Part shown: positions 15,912 to 23,263 of the stretch, piece after piece
How the letters are laid out: the number at the start of each line of letters is the position of its first letter
Numbering within the stretch: position 1 is the first letter of the stretch
Assembly: GCA_041660385.1 (NCBI GenBank)
Contig: JBAZWJ010000011.1
Location: 40,530 to 104,529, forward strand
Direction: 5' to 3'
DNA length: 64,000 bases
Origin: DYJE01 sp041660385
GTDB lineage: Bacteria; Desulfobacterota; Desulfobacteria; Desulfobacterales; Desulfolunaceae
Program-made: the position numbers and the translations under genes
Notes under the pieces: model-generated
Told to the model about the DNA's origin: nothing
The model's database searches: none
Seen by the model: only the letters and a program-made list of their open reading frames with translations

Positions 15912-17108
15912 ATGACCGATCTTTCTCCAAAAAAAAGAATCATTTCGGCAGGCGAAGAGATGATGGCCGAAACGGGATTGAATGCAAAAATATCCCATAT
16001 CGCATCCCGGGCGGGTGTCAGCGATTCCGTTCTCTATCATTATTTCAAAAACAAGGAAGATCTCCTGTTTTCAATAGCCGAAGAACGTTTGAGGGATTTA
16101 AGGGAAACCATGGAAGAACAGCTTCTTGGCCTCAATGACCCCCTGAGCCGTCTTAGAAAACTGTTTTTCTTCCGTCTCCATTACCTTGAAAAGAACAGAA
16201 ACTACGGCAAACTGCTTATGTTTGAATGCCGCTCGAACTTGGCCTTTTACAGCCATCCGGCTTTTGCCCAGGCCCGGTGGTTCATGTCGCTCCTGGGCCA
16301 GATTCTCAAAGACGGAATAAAAACGGATATTTTCCGGAAAGATCTTAACATCTGGCTTGTGAGAGACGCTGTATTCGGCCTACTGGACCTGGCTAATATC
16401 CATATGCTTCTTGGGAAAGATAATGACATCATTTTCAGCTACGAAGACCTCTTTGGCCTGATCGAACCCATGATCATGAAACAAACCGGGCAACCTGCCC
16501 CTTCCCAGGACAAGCGACAGAGAATTCTCCGTGCGGCCGAAACCCTTTTCGCTGAAAAAGGGTATGAAAACGCAACCATCCAGGAGATAGCCACAGCTGC
16601 CGGAGTGGGTGACGGAACAGTTTATGATTATTTTAAAAACAAAGAAGATGTGCTTTTCAACACACTGAAAGACGGATTTCATCCCTCAGCCCACAGAAAA
16701 GGATTTCAGGAGCACCTCGTTGCTCCCGATGTATATCAGGAACAACTCACTCCCCTGTCAAAACTGGAACATTTCATCAGGTGTCAGTTCCAGCTTGCCC
16801 TGACCCAGCCATCGTTTGCAAAAGTTTTTATCATCAACGGGATATACAACAAAAAATTTTATTATTCCGATGCGTTCCAGGATTTTGACCGATACATGGA
16901 AACCCTTTCGCATCTGATAAACGATGGAAAACAGGAAAAAACCATCCGTAACGACATTTTGCCACAAGGGGTCAGGCTCCTGGTTCTTGGTGCATTCAGC
17001 CACCTTACCCTGCGCTGGCTGATATCGGATAAGAAAACAAATATCGACAAAGCGGGAGAGATCAACGCCATGACAGAGCTTGTGATCAGATCTATTTCAG
17101 TCGCTTGA
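15912..17108 (+). CDS. TetR-family regulator with two complete TetR units
   Basis: At 398 residues it is twice the usual TetR length. Residues 8-58 hold a TetR DNA-binding helix-turn-helix (IASRAGVSDSVLYHYFKNKEDLL), followed by a ligand-domain-like helical region. A second TetR unit begins near 199 (RILRAAETLFAEKGY), with its own DNA-binding helix (IATAAGVGDGTVYDYFKNKEDVL) and helical C-terminal domain. The two HTHs are clearly homologous. This is probably a gene duplication-fusion. It lies 42 bases before HMG-CoA reductase on the same strand and may regulate it or be cotranscribed with it. Confidence 0.9.
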   Translation: MTDLSPKKRIISAGEEMMAETGLNAKISHIASRAGVSDSVLYHYFKNKEDLLFSIAEERLRDLRETMEEQLLGLNDPLSRLRKLFFFRLHYLEKNRNYGKLLMFECRSNLAFYSHPAFAQARWFMSLLGQILKDGIKTDIFRKDLNIWLVRDAVFGLLDLANIHMLLGKDNDIIFSYEDLFGLIEPMIMKQTGQPAPSQDKRQRILRAAETLFAEKGYENATIQEIATAAGVGDGTVYDYFKNKEDVLFNTLKDGFHPSAHRKGFQEHLVAPDVYQEQLTPLSKLEHFIRCQFQLALTQPSFAKVFIINGIYNKKFYYSDAFQDFDRYMETLSHLINDGKQEKTIRNDILPQGVRLLVLGAFSHLTLRWLISDKKTNIDKAGEINAMTELVIRSISVA

Positions 17109-17150
17109 TCAGACACACATTGAATTCATATTTTTAATTAGGAGATCATC

Positions 17151-18320
17151 ATGCGAAAAAGTATTCCCAGGGCATCAGGCCCAGCAGATTATGGCCGAGA
17201 AATAGCAGAACAGCGCCTTGCCTTTGCCGAGGACCATGCCGGAGTGAAAACAATCCATACCAGAGGCTATTCCTTTGACCCCGCCATTCTTCAGGGCAAC
17301 ATCGAACACTTTTCAGGTGTGGCTCAGATCCCCGTGGGACTCGCCGGCCCGCTTCTCATGGACGGCGAGCATGCCAAAGGCGAATTCTATGTCCCTCTGG
17401 CCACCACGGAAGGAACCCTTGTGGCCAGCTACAACAGAGGGATGAAAGTGATTTACGAAAGCGGCGGGGTAAAAACCACCATTCTTGATGACGCCATGCA
17501 GCGTGCGCCGGTGTTTCATTTCGAGGACGGCAGAGGAACGAGGGATTTCGGAATCTGGGTGAATGAGCATTTCGACGCGATCAAAGCTCAGGCTGAAACC
17601 ACAACCCGTTCAGGCAAGTTGAGAAACATCGAACAGTATCCGGTGGGCAAGCTGATGTTCTTACGGTTCAACTTCACCACCGGTGATGCAGCCGGACAGA
17701 ACATGGTGGGAAAAGCCACCTTCGTTGCCTGTGAGTATATCAAGGCCAACTGCCCCAGTATCAAACGCTATGTGCTTTCAGGCAACATGGACACCGACAA
17801 GAAATCGTCTCAACTCAACATGCTTCGAACACGAGGCAAAAGGGTTTCAGCCGAAGTCACCATCCCGGCAGCGATTATTCAAAAACTCGCCGGAGCGCCT
17901 GTGGATATCCTGGTGCAACAACGCCAGGTCAGTTCCCTGGGAAGCTTTCTTGCCGGTTCAAACAACAACGGCTCCCATGCGGCCAACGGCATAACCGCCC
18001 TATTCATCGCCACCGGCCAGGATGTGGCCAATGTGGCCGAATCATCAGCCGGTCTTGTTTACGTGGAAAAGACCATTTCAGGTGATTATTATTTTTCCAT
18101 CACCCTGCCATCACTTATCGTGGGAACCTATGGCGGCGGAACCGGGCTGGCCACACAGAAAGAATATCTGGAACTGCTGGGTTGTCATGGAACGGGAAAT
18201 GTCGGAAAATTCGCCGAAATAGTGGCGGGAACGGTTCTCTGCGGAGAAATCTCCCTTGCAAGCGCCGTCATGGCCGGAGACTGGGTGTCGAGTCACGACA
18301 AATACGGGAGAAACAGGTAG
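17151..18320 (+). CDS. hydroxymethylglutaryl-CoA reductase (class I-like)
   Basis: The enzyme reduces HMG-CoA to mevalonate, or runs in reverse. The sequence shows QIPVGLAGPLLMDG and PLATTEGTLVAS (catalytic Glu about 87), MDTDKKSSQLN (catalytic Lys about 212), ATGQDVAN (catalytic Asp about 288) and a C-terminal SSHDKYGR carrying the catalytic His. All four catalytic residues are therefore present. The arrangement follows the class I pattern of eukaryotes, archaea and some bacteria. No other mevalonate-pathway gene is in the window, which is odd for a proteobacterium-like host expected to use the DXP pathway; transfer is possible. Start has TTAGGAG. Confidence 0.88.
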   Translation: MRKSIPRASGPADYGREIAEQRLAFAEDHAGVKTIHTRGYSFDPAILQGNIEHFSGVAQIPVGLAGPLLMDGEHAKGEFYVPLATTEGTLVASYNRGMKVIYESGGVKTTILDDAMQRAPVFHFEDGRGTRDFGIWVNEHFDAIKAQAETTTRSGKLRNIEQYPVGKLMFLRFNFTTGDAAGQNMVGKATFVACEYIKANCPSIKRYVLSGNMDTDKKSSQLNMLRTRGKRVSAEVTIPAAIIQKLAGAPVDILVQQRQVSSLGSFLAGSNNNGSHAANGITALFIATGQDVANVAESSAGLVYVEKTISGDYYFSITLPSLIVGTYGGGTGLATQKEYLELLGCHGTGNVGKFAEIVAGTVLCGEISLASAVMAGDWVSSHDKYGRNR

Positions 18321-18397
18321 ACATGATATTCTACCAATAATTTGGCTTGTTATCCTTAAGAAATAGTAACAACGCTCATTCTGCTTTATGCGATGGC

Positions 18398-18486
18398 CGT
18401 AGGGGCGACCCGCTGGTCGCCCTGCCCCGCATAACCCTAAACGTTTATTGTATATCGGTTTGGGCGACCAGCAGGTCGCCCCTACA
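18398..18486. repeat. long palindrome with 24-bp arms, GGGCGACC family
   Basis: GTAGGGGCGACCCGCTGGTC... (18399-18422) is inverted at 18462-18485 with one mismatch, around a 39-base loop. Relatives occur at 29812-29836 and 43246-43270. It lies between the convergent HMG-CoA reductase and TraF-like genes and may also end their transcripts. Confidence 0.8.
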
Positions 18487-18589
18487 ACGTTTCGCTGGTT
18501 ACATATCTTAAACAGCATTGTATGCAGGGTGAGCTTCCGCCCACCCTGCGGCATGTTATATCATGTGGTTGTTCAATGCGTTCACTCTA

Positions 18590-19711
18590 TCACAACCATC
18601 CCATGGAGATCTGAGCCACATAACGGCGGTCTTCCTGCTGTCCACCGACCACCCCAATCTCTTCTCCGTAGGTAGCCACATCAAATTTAATGGCCTTGAA
18701 ATTTAAGGTGGCGCCTGCGGTGGCGTAGCCCTGATTCAAACCAACTCGCACACTTAGAATAACAGGTAGAGCCACTTCCACTCCCAAGTGAATCTTCTTT
18801 TCTAAGGAGTCGTCTCCACCGGCGTTATCTGTGAAATCATAGACATCAAGAGCCTCAGTCACGGTCATGCCCATAACCTTCTGGGACAGAGCTATTCCGG
18901 CATTGAACTGGGTTTTGGTATCCATGGCGTCTCCGAAGTCCATTTCAGGAATATTCTGGGCAACGAGAGCAAGATTCAAGTCCGTGACCTTGAGAGCCGA
19001 CGTCGTATAAAGAACCCCAATATCAGCTGAGATCCCACTTCCGTCCTCCTGATCGTCATCAATGATATCATCGAAGTTGTCGTCGGCAAGGGTTTCGGCT
19101 GTATACTCTTCATTAAGAGAGCGCCGTGAAATGCCCTTGAGCGTAGCGCCGACCTTCAATCCATTTACAAACGGAAGATCCATACCGGCACCCACTATGA
19201 CACCGTAATCAGCCACGGCATTGATCTGGGCCACCGGGTTCACCAGATTTCTGATACGGATGTCTGCGGTGGCTTGGCCCAAGGCACTGACCATCACACC
19301 GGCCGATCCGGCCCGAAAGCCCGAATAAATCTCGGTGGTTACCTTGATGTGGTTGTTTTCACCGACATATTTGCGCATCACATCGGCCACAGCCCCGCTG
19401 TCATCCTTGTCAATATCGGACATGTCATTGAAAAGATCAACGCTGTTCTCCGATGCTTCCACCTGGGGATTAAGGATTCCCAGACTGAACACCTTAATCT
19501 GGGAAAGGCCCGCCGGGTTGAAATAAAGGGCGTTCTGGTCATCGGCAACGGCTGTAAAGGCGCCCCCCATCCCCAAAGTTCGGGTACCCCGGTGAAATCC
19601 GAGATACGGCTCTGCAAACGAAGAGGAGCTGCTCAACACAAGAAGGACGAGAATGACGACCCATCGGTATCGACACACGTATACCCCACTGTTTTTTATC
19701 GTCTTTTTCAT
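18590..19711 (-). CDS. TraF/FadL-like outer-membrane barrel protein
   Basis: A long signal peptide (to about SSSFAEP, residue 34) precedes a 340-residue barrel with the opening GFHRGTRTLGMGGAFTAVADDQNALYFNPAGL. That phrase is the signature of the TraF_2/FadL/PorV-like group (G-R-LGMGGA-TAVADD--A-Y-NPAGL). The C-terminus VAQISMGWL fits an outer-membrane strand. It may act as a hydrophobic-substrate channel or surface scaffold. Its start overlaps the lipoprotein gene's stop (ATGA), so the two are a coupled pair. Confidence 0.85.
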   Translation of the reverse strand: MKKTIKNSGVYVCRYRWVVILVLLVLSSSSSFAEPYLGFHRGTRTLGMGGAFTAVADDQNALYFNPAGLSQIKVFSLGILNPQVEASENSVDLFNDMSDIDKDDSGAVADVMRKYVGENNHIKVTTEIYSGFRAGSAGVMVSALGQATADIRIRNLVNPVAQINAVADYGVIVGAGMDLPFVNGLKVGATLKGISRRSLNEEYTAETLADDNFDDIIDDDQEDGSGISADIGVLYTTSALKVTDLNLALVAQNIPEMDFGDAMDTKTQFNAGIALSQKVMGMTVTEALDVYDFTDNAGGDDSLEKKIHLGVEVALPVILSVRVGLNQGYATAGATLNFKAIKFDVATYGEEIGVVGGQQEDRRYVAQISMGWL

Positions 19712-20544
19712 TCGTCTTCTCCTAATTGTGCAATATATGCGTTGAGTTCCACATACGTGACATTGCCGTTTAAGTCTGCATCAATCTCGTTTTTAAATTC
19801 CAGAAAGTCGTCTTTCATGTCATTGGAATCAGCAAACACGTCGATGGTGTATCCAATAAACACCAAATCCTCGTTGATCCGGGCCAGATCCGCTGTAACC
19901 TCCTCTGAAGTCGACTCTTCAGCCGTTATGAGCGGCGAAAAATTAGCATCCCGGTTTGCCTGAATCCAGGCTTCGGTCATGGTCACCGGGCCGCCTGTTT
20001 TAATACAAATCCGATGGGCCAAGGTCAGAACAACCCGGGTGATGCTGAGAAGGCCCAACTGTGTTTTCTGGTTATCTGAGAGGTCTTGAACCCCACCACC
20101 ATTCAAATCAGCAATAGCTTTGAAAAGCTCAATAGCCTCTGTGGCAGATTGGATTTTATCGGTAATCTGTTCACATGTAAGCTGGTTGTTCTCATCTCCG
20201 ATGATCCTGCCGATCATGTCGATGCTGCCCACATTGCCCTCATCATCCAAATCTTCCAAAGTTGAAATGATGTTCAGGGTGTCCAGGTTGAGATCTCCCC
20301 CGGCAATGGCGTTGCTCATATACTCCAAAACCATCGCTGTCTGGGGCAGGGTCGCAAGAATGGATTCTGCAAGAGCGTAATTCCCATCATCCAAAGCAAT
20401 CCGGGCGTCTTCCAGCTTTGCCTCATAACTATCACCGTTGTCGCATCCTGTCATGGACACGGCAGCCAGAAACATGAAAAGTCCTATGATCAGTACGACA
20501 ACCTGATCTTTTGTGTTTGCCATCGGTTTGAAAAATCTGTTCAT
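19708..20544 (-). CDS. lipoprotein with C-terminal EF-hand-like loop
   Basis: A hydrophobic N-terminus with lipobox SMTGC (Cys about residue 34) marks a lipoprotein. A TPR-like helical pair follows (EAKLEDARIALDDGNYALAES). Most of the chain is acidic and helical. At the end, DADLNGNVTYVE has every ligand position of a 12-residue EF-hand calcium loop (D, D, N, N, T, E). The family is unknown. It is translationally coupled to the downstream barrel gene and is likely its periplasmic or outer-membrane partner. Confidence 0.8.
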   Translation of the reverse strand: MNRFFKPMANTKDQVVVLIIGLFMFLAAVSMTGCDNGDSYEAKLEDARIALDDGNYALAESILATLPQTAMVLEYMSNAIAGGDLNLDTLNIISTLEDLDDEGNVGSIDMIGRIIGDENNQLTCEQITDKIQSATEAIELFKAIADLNGGGVQDLSDNQKTQLGLLSITRVVLTLAHRICIKTGGPVTMTEAWIQANRDANFSPLITAEESTSEEVTADLARINEDLVFIGYTIDVFADSNDMKDDFLEFKNEIDADLNGNVTYVELNAYIAQLGEDE

Positions 20545-20904
20545 AATATCATCTCTCTTTCGGGTTTTGGATATGGGCCCATGAAAAAAGAAAAAGGCCT
20601 GGCCCGTTTATGATCGGCCTTTCCTTTTATTCACTATAATTTTCATGTCTTTTTAAAATTGGCAGGGATAGTTTCATATTTACGAAACGTTCATACTTTT
20701 TAAATAGTTACTCTATTTTGAATGATTTTGAATGATCCCGATTCCCACCTGTATATTTTTACAATAGATCAAGCATTTTAACAAAGTTTTTTTGAGTTGT
20801 TATTCTTAATCCATATGGAATCTATCGGATAGAGACTGAATAAACTATAGGAGGATTTTTGAAGTATATAAGCTAAAAAAATGCGTTTTCCGAAAAAATA
20901 GCGT
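20545..20904. other. 360-bp gene-free stretch with a hairpin
   Basis: Leader of the lipoprotein gene plus the end of the Nudix gene. One hairpin is clear: AAAGGCC (20593-20599) with GGCCTTT (20616-20622), flanked by A- and T-rich tracts on both sides, so it could end transcripts of either strand. It sits in the leader of the lipoprotein operon, where it might attenuate it. Nothing else is supported. Confidence 0.55.
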
Positions 20905-21327
20905 TCAATGGTTTTCAAGATAATCCATTACCCGCTGAAACGTAACCCTGTTGCTTCCCCACAAAAGCAGAGCCATGACTTCCGAAGGCTCGGCCCAGGT
21001 GTAATCTGTGTGTTCATCTGACAAAATCACCTCTACCCCGGTGGTCTGGGTCAAAAAAATGGTTTTATGAAGATCTTTTTCATCGGAATAAACACGGTAT
21101 CCATCGAGAAGCAGCTTGACATTGTCCGGTTCGACCACAACTCCTGTTTCTTCCTTGATTTCCCGGAGACATGCCGTCATATGATCTTCCCCATGCTCAA
21201 TACCGCCTGTGACAGGTTGCCAGTATTCTTTATGGCGACTGGTTTCAGGGCACTTGAGGAGCAGAAAACGTGACTGATTCTTGTCGAATATCCAACACTC
21301 GATACTGCGCTTTACTGAATGAACCAT
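20905..21327 (-). CDS. Nudix hydrolase
   Basis: A 140-residue protein with a perfect Nudix box, GGIEHGE then seven residues then REIKEETGV (about 41-63). Such enzymes cleave nucleoside diphosphate derivatives. The overall form (short, with YWQPVTGGIEHGE and WAEPSEV near the end) resembles dihydroneopterin-triphosphate or dATP pyrophosphatases, but the substrate is not certain. RBS GGGAG. Confidence 0.9.
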   Translation of the reverse strand: MVHSVKRSIECWIFDKNQSRFLLLKCPETSRHKEYWQPVTGGIEHGEDHMTACLREIKEETGVVVEPDNVKLLLDGYRVYSDEKDLHKTIFLTQTTGVEVILSDEHTDYTWAEPSEVMALLLWGSNRVTFQRVMDYLENH

Positions 21328-21404
21328 GTGGTACTCCCATTAACCCTCTTGAAACCATTTATTCGGTTTCGCATTCAAGATGATACGTTATTTGAACGAA
21401 CGAA

Positions 21405-21431
21405 AGGGCAGACACAAGGTCCTGCCCCTAC
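21405..21431. repeat. intergenic palindrome (degenerate GGGCAG family)
   Basis: GGGCAGACACAAGGTCCTGCCC followed by CTAC, a degenerate copy of the GGGCAGGTTCCAAACCTGCCC repeat, between the Nudix and cyclase genes. Confidence 0.6.
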
Positions 21432-21498
21432 AAGACATGTCTCACCTTAATTGCAACATGGAATTACTTGCACATCACGTTTTGCTGTCCTCAAGTGA

Positions 21499-22263
21499 TT
21501 ATTCATGAATGATCGCAACCACCCTCGCAGGTCCGGCAGAGGCCCCTTTGATTTTCAGTGGAAAACAGCATACGGTGAACCCGTGGGCCGGAAGTTTATC
21601 GAGGCCCGTCAGCCGTTCCATGTGGCAGTATTCTTTTTCCATGCCCACATAATGGGCTTCCCAGAACAGCTTTTTATCTTGGGTCTTTTTCGCCTTATCG
21701 GCCAGAAAAGGCAAAGGCAGGTCCCAGCCCCAGGAGTCGATCCCCGTAATTTTCACCCCATGATCAAGGATAAATCGGGTGGCTTCGGCACTAACACCTG
21801 AACCTTTTACGAAATAATCAGGCGTCCCAAGCATTCTGTCGCTTCCTGTTCTGACCAACACGATGTCCATGGGTTTCAAAGTGTAGTCCATGCGGGCCAA
21901 AGCCCCTTTCACGTCAAACACAGATATGGCTTCACCGTGTGCCTTGTGAGTCATGTCAAGAACAACACCATCGCCCATGCACCACTCCAGGGGAATTTCA
22001 TCAATGGTTTTAGCACGTTTTCCTTCCGAAACCGGCCCGTAATGCCAGGGTGCATCCAGATGGGTTGTGCCGTGGGTTGATATTTTGATAATATCGTTAG
22101 CCCAGCCCAGGCGGTTTCTTAAAAAGGACGGGGTCAGTTTTAGAAGAATAAAAATGGCGAGAGATCCGAATCGGTGGCCTTGACGTATCACTTTGTTTCT
22201 GGCCCACCACGGCGCCCAGCTTTTATCGTTATCAAGGGTCACGCTCAGATCTACGATTCGCAT
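21499..22263 (-). CDS. cyclase-family hydrolase (kynurenine formamidase-like)
   Basis: The 254-residue protein carries the metal-binding motif HGTTHLDAPWHYGP (about 74-87), the HxTHxDAPxH signature of the cyclase family (PF04199 type), which includes kynurenine formamidases and isatin hydrolases. ITGIDSWGWDLP and the HYVGMEKEYCHMERL region match the later conserved blocks. No kynurenine-pathway gene is adjacent, so the substrate is open. RBS AGGGAAAGG. Confidence 0.87.
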   Translation of the reverse strand: MRIVDLSVTLDNDKSWAPWWARNKVIRQGHRFGSLAIFILLKLTPSFLRNRLGWANDIIKISTHGTTHLDAPWHYGPVSEGKRAKTIDEIPLEWCMGDGVVLDMTHKAHGEAISVFDVKGALARMDYTLKPMDIVLVRTGSDRMLGTPDYFVKGSGVSAEATRFILDHGVKITGIDSWGWDLPLPFLADKAKKTQDKKLFWEAHYVGMEKEYCHMERLTGLDKLPAHGFTVCCFPLKIKGASAGPARVVAIIHE

Positions 22264-22298
22264 GCAGCCTTTCCCTCTTTCGCTGTGATGATTGATAT

Positions 22299-22421
22299 TT
22301 AATTCCGTTTACAATAAAATTATTTTGCAGGGTCGGAACTTGACCCGCCCGGAATTTTAAGGCAGACATGGGGCAGGGCAGGTTTGGAACCTGCCCCTAC
22401 GACCTTAAGAAAACGGCATTG
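22299..22421. mobile_element. second copy of the 103-bp MITE, inverted
   Basis: The right end (22404-22421) matches the MITE terminal repeat CTTAAGGAAACGGCATTG with one mismatch. The interior shares the GGGGCAGGGCAGG-type palindrome and an AATTTTAAGG segment with the 4956-5058 copy, in the opposite orientation. The other end near 22300 is degenerate, and this copy holds an extra GGGTCGG-TTGACCCG palindrome. Confidence 0.6.
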
Positions 22422-22440
22422 GATTAATATTCGTATAGGG

Positions 22441-23175
22441 TTAGAAAAAATTTTTAAAAAACTTCGAGAACTTTCCCCCGTCTTTCATTTTCTGACTGAA
22501 AATTCGGGCGGCCGTTTCGTTTATTCCGCCTGGATAACCACCGGATTCGTCGTATATCCAGTCCAATTCAGAGGAATTAAAAAGTTTTCCACCTTTGAAA
22601 TCCACAGAATCCAGCCGTTTCAAGATATACGTTTCAACCTCCAGCCTCGAAAGCCGGGGCATGAAAATCTGATCCACCGTCCCCTCTTCCGTCAAAATCT
22701 CAGCCAATTCATCCAGAAGCTGGAGCAGGGATGTCTCGGTAAAAAACACCAGCTTATCCGTCTGGCTCTCCCCACCGCCCAATCCTGCCAGCCTTAGCAG
22801 AAACAGCAGCTCATCAATGTCCAGGTTGTGCGCATCATCCATCAGAAGGGCTGTCTTTTCTTCTGTTCTGTATAGATAAGCCTTGTGTTCTCTCAAGGGT
22901 CGGCCCGGCCCGAAACTCTCCGTTGAATCCATCTCCCTTGGATTGACCTTGCAGGGTTTCCAGAGGTTGGGCTCCTCAGCCAGAAACTGTTTCATCATCA
23001 AAGATTTTCCGCTTCCGAAATCGCCGAGAACGAGAATGATTCTGCTCAATCCTGAAAAAGCCTTGTTCAGCACGTCAAAACACTGGTTCATGGCCGGATA
23101 AGGATAAAAAGATGTTTCATCCACTGCCGATAAAAACGGATTTTTCTTATACTGACTATTTTTTGTTCGTACCAT
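22441..23175 (-). CDS. ExeA/GspA-like AAA ATPase
   Basis: A 244-residue P-loop ATPase with Walker A GDFGSGKS (about 49-56) and Walker B TALLMDDAHN (about 109-118). The opening KNPFLSAVDETSFYPYPAMNQCFDVL resembles the NPF----D--FY------A---L start of ExeA/GspA-type and TniB-like AAA proteins. It lacks the peptidoglycan-binding tail of full ExeA. It lies 88 bases downstream of the large histidine kinase on the same strand, suggesting cotranscription. Confidence 0.8.
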   Translation of the reverse strand: MVRTKNSQYKKNPFLSAVDETSFYPYPAMNQCFDVLNKAFSGLSRIILVLGDFGSGKSLMMKQFLAEEPNLWKPCKVNPREMDSTESFGPGRPLREHKAYLYRTEEKTALLMDDAHNLDIDELLFLLRLAGLGGGESQTDKLVFFTETSLLQLLDELAEILTEEGTVDQIFMPRLSRLEVETYILKRLDSVDFKGGKLFNSSELDWIYDESGGYPGGINETAARIFSQKMKDGGKFSKFFKNFF

Positions 23176-23263
23176 AATTTAAGAATGATTGATTGTTTTT
23201 TTGCCACCCGATCAGAAGTCAGACACAGGCAGCCAGTTTGATGAACTATAGGCTATCCGCCTG

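Noticed and set aside
20545..20904. Cyclic-di-GMP riboswitch in the lipoprotein leader
   Set aside because: Only a simple AAAGGCC/GGCCTTT hairpin is present, with no conserved riboswitch core.
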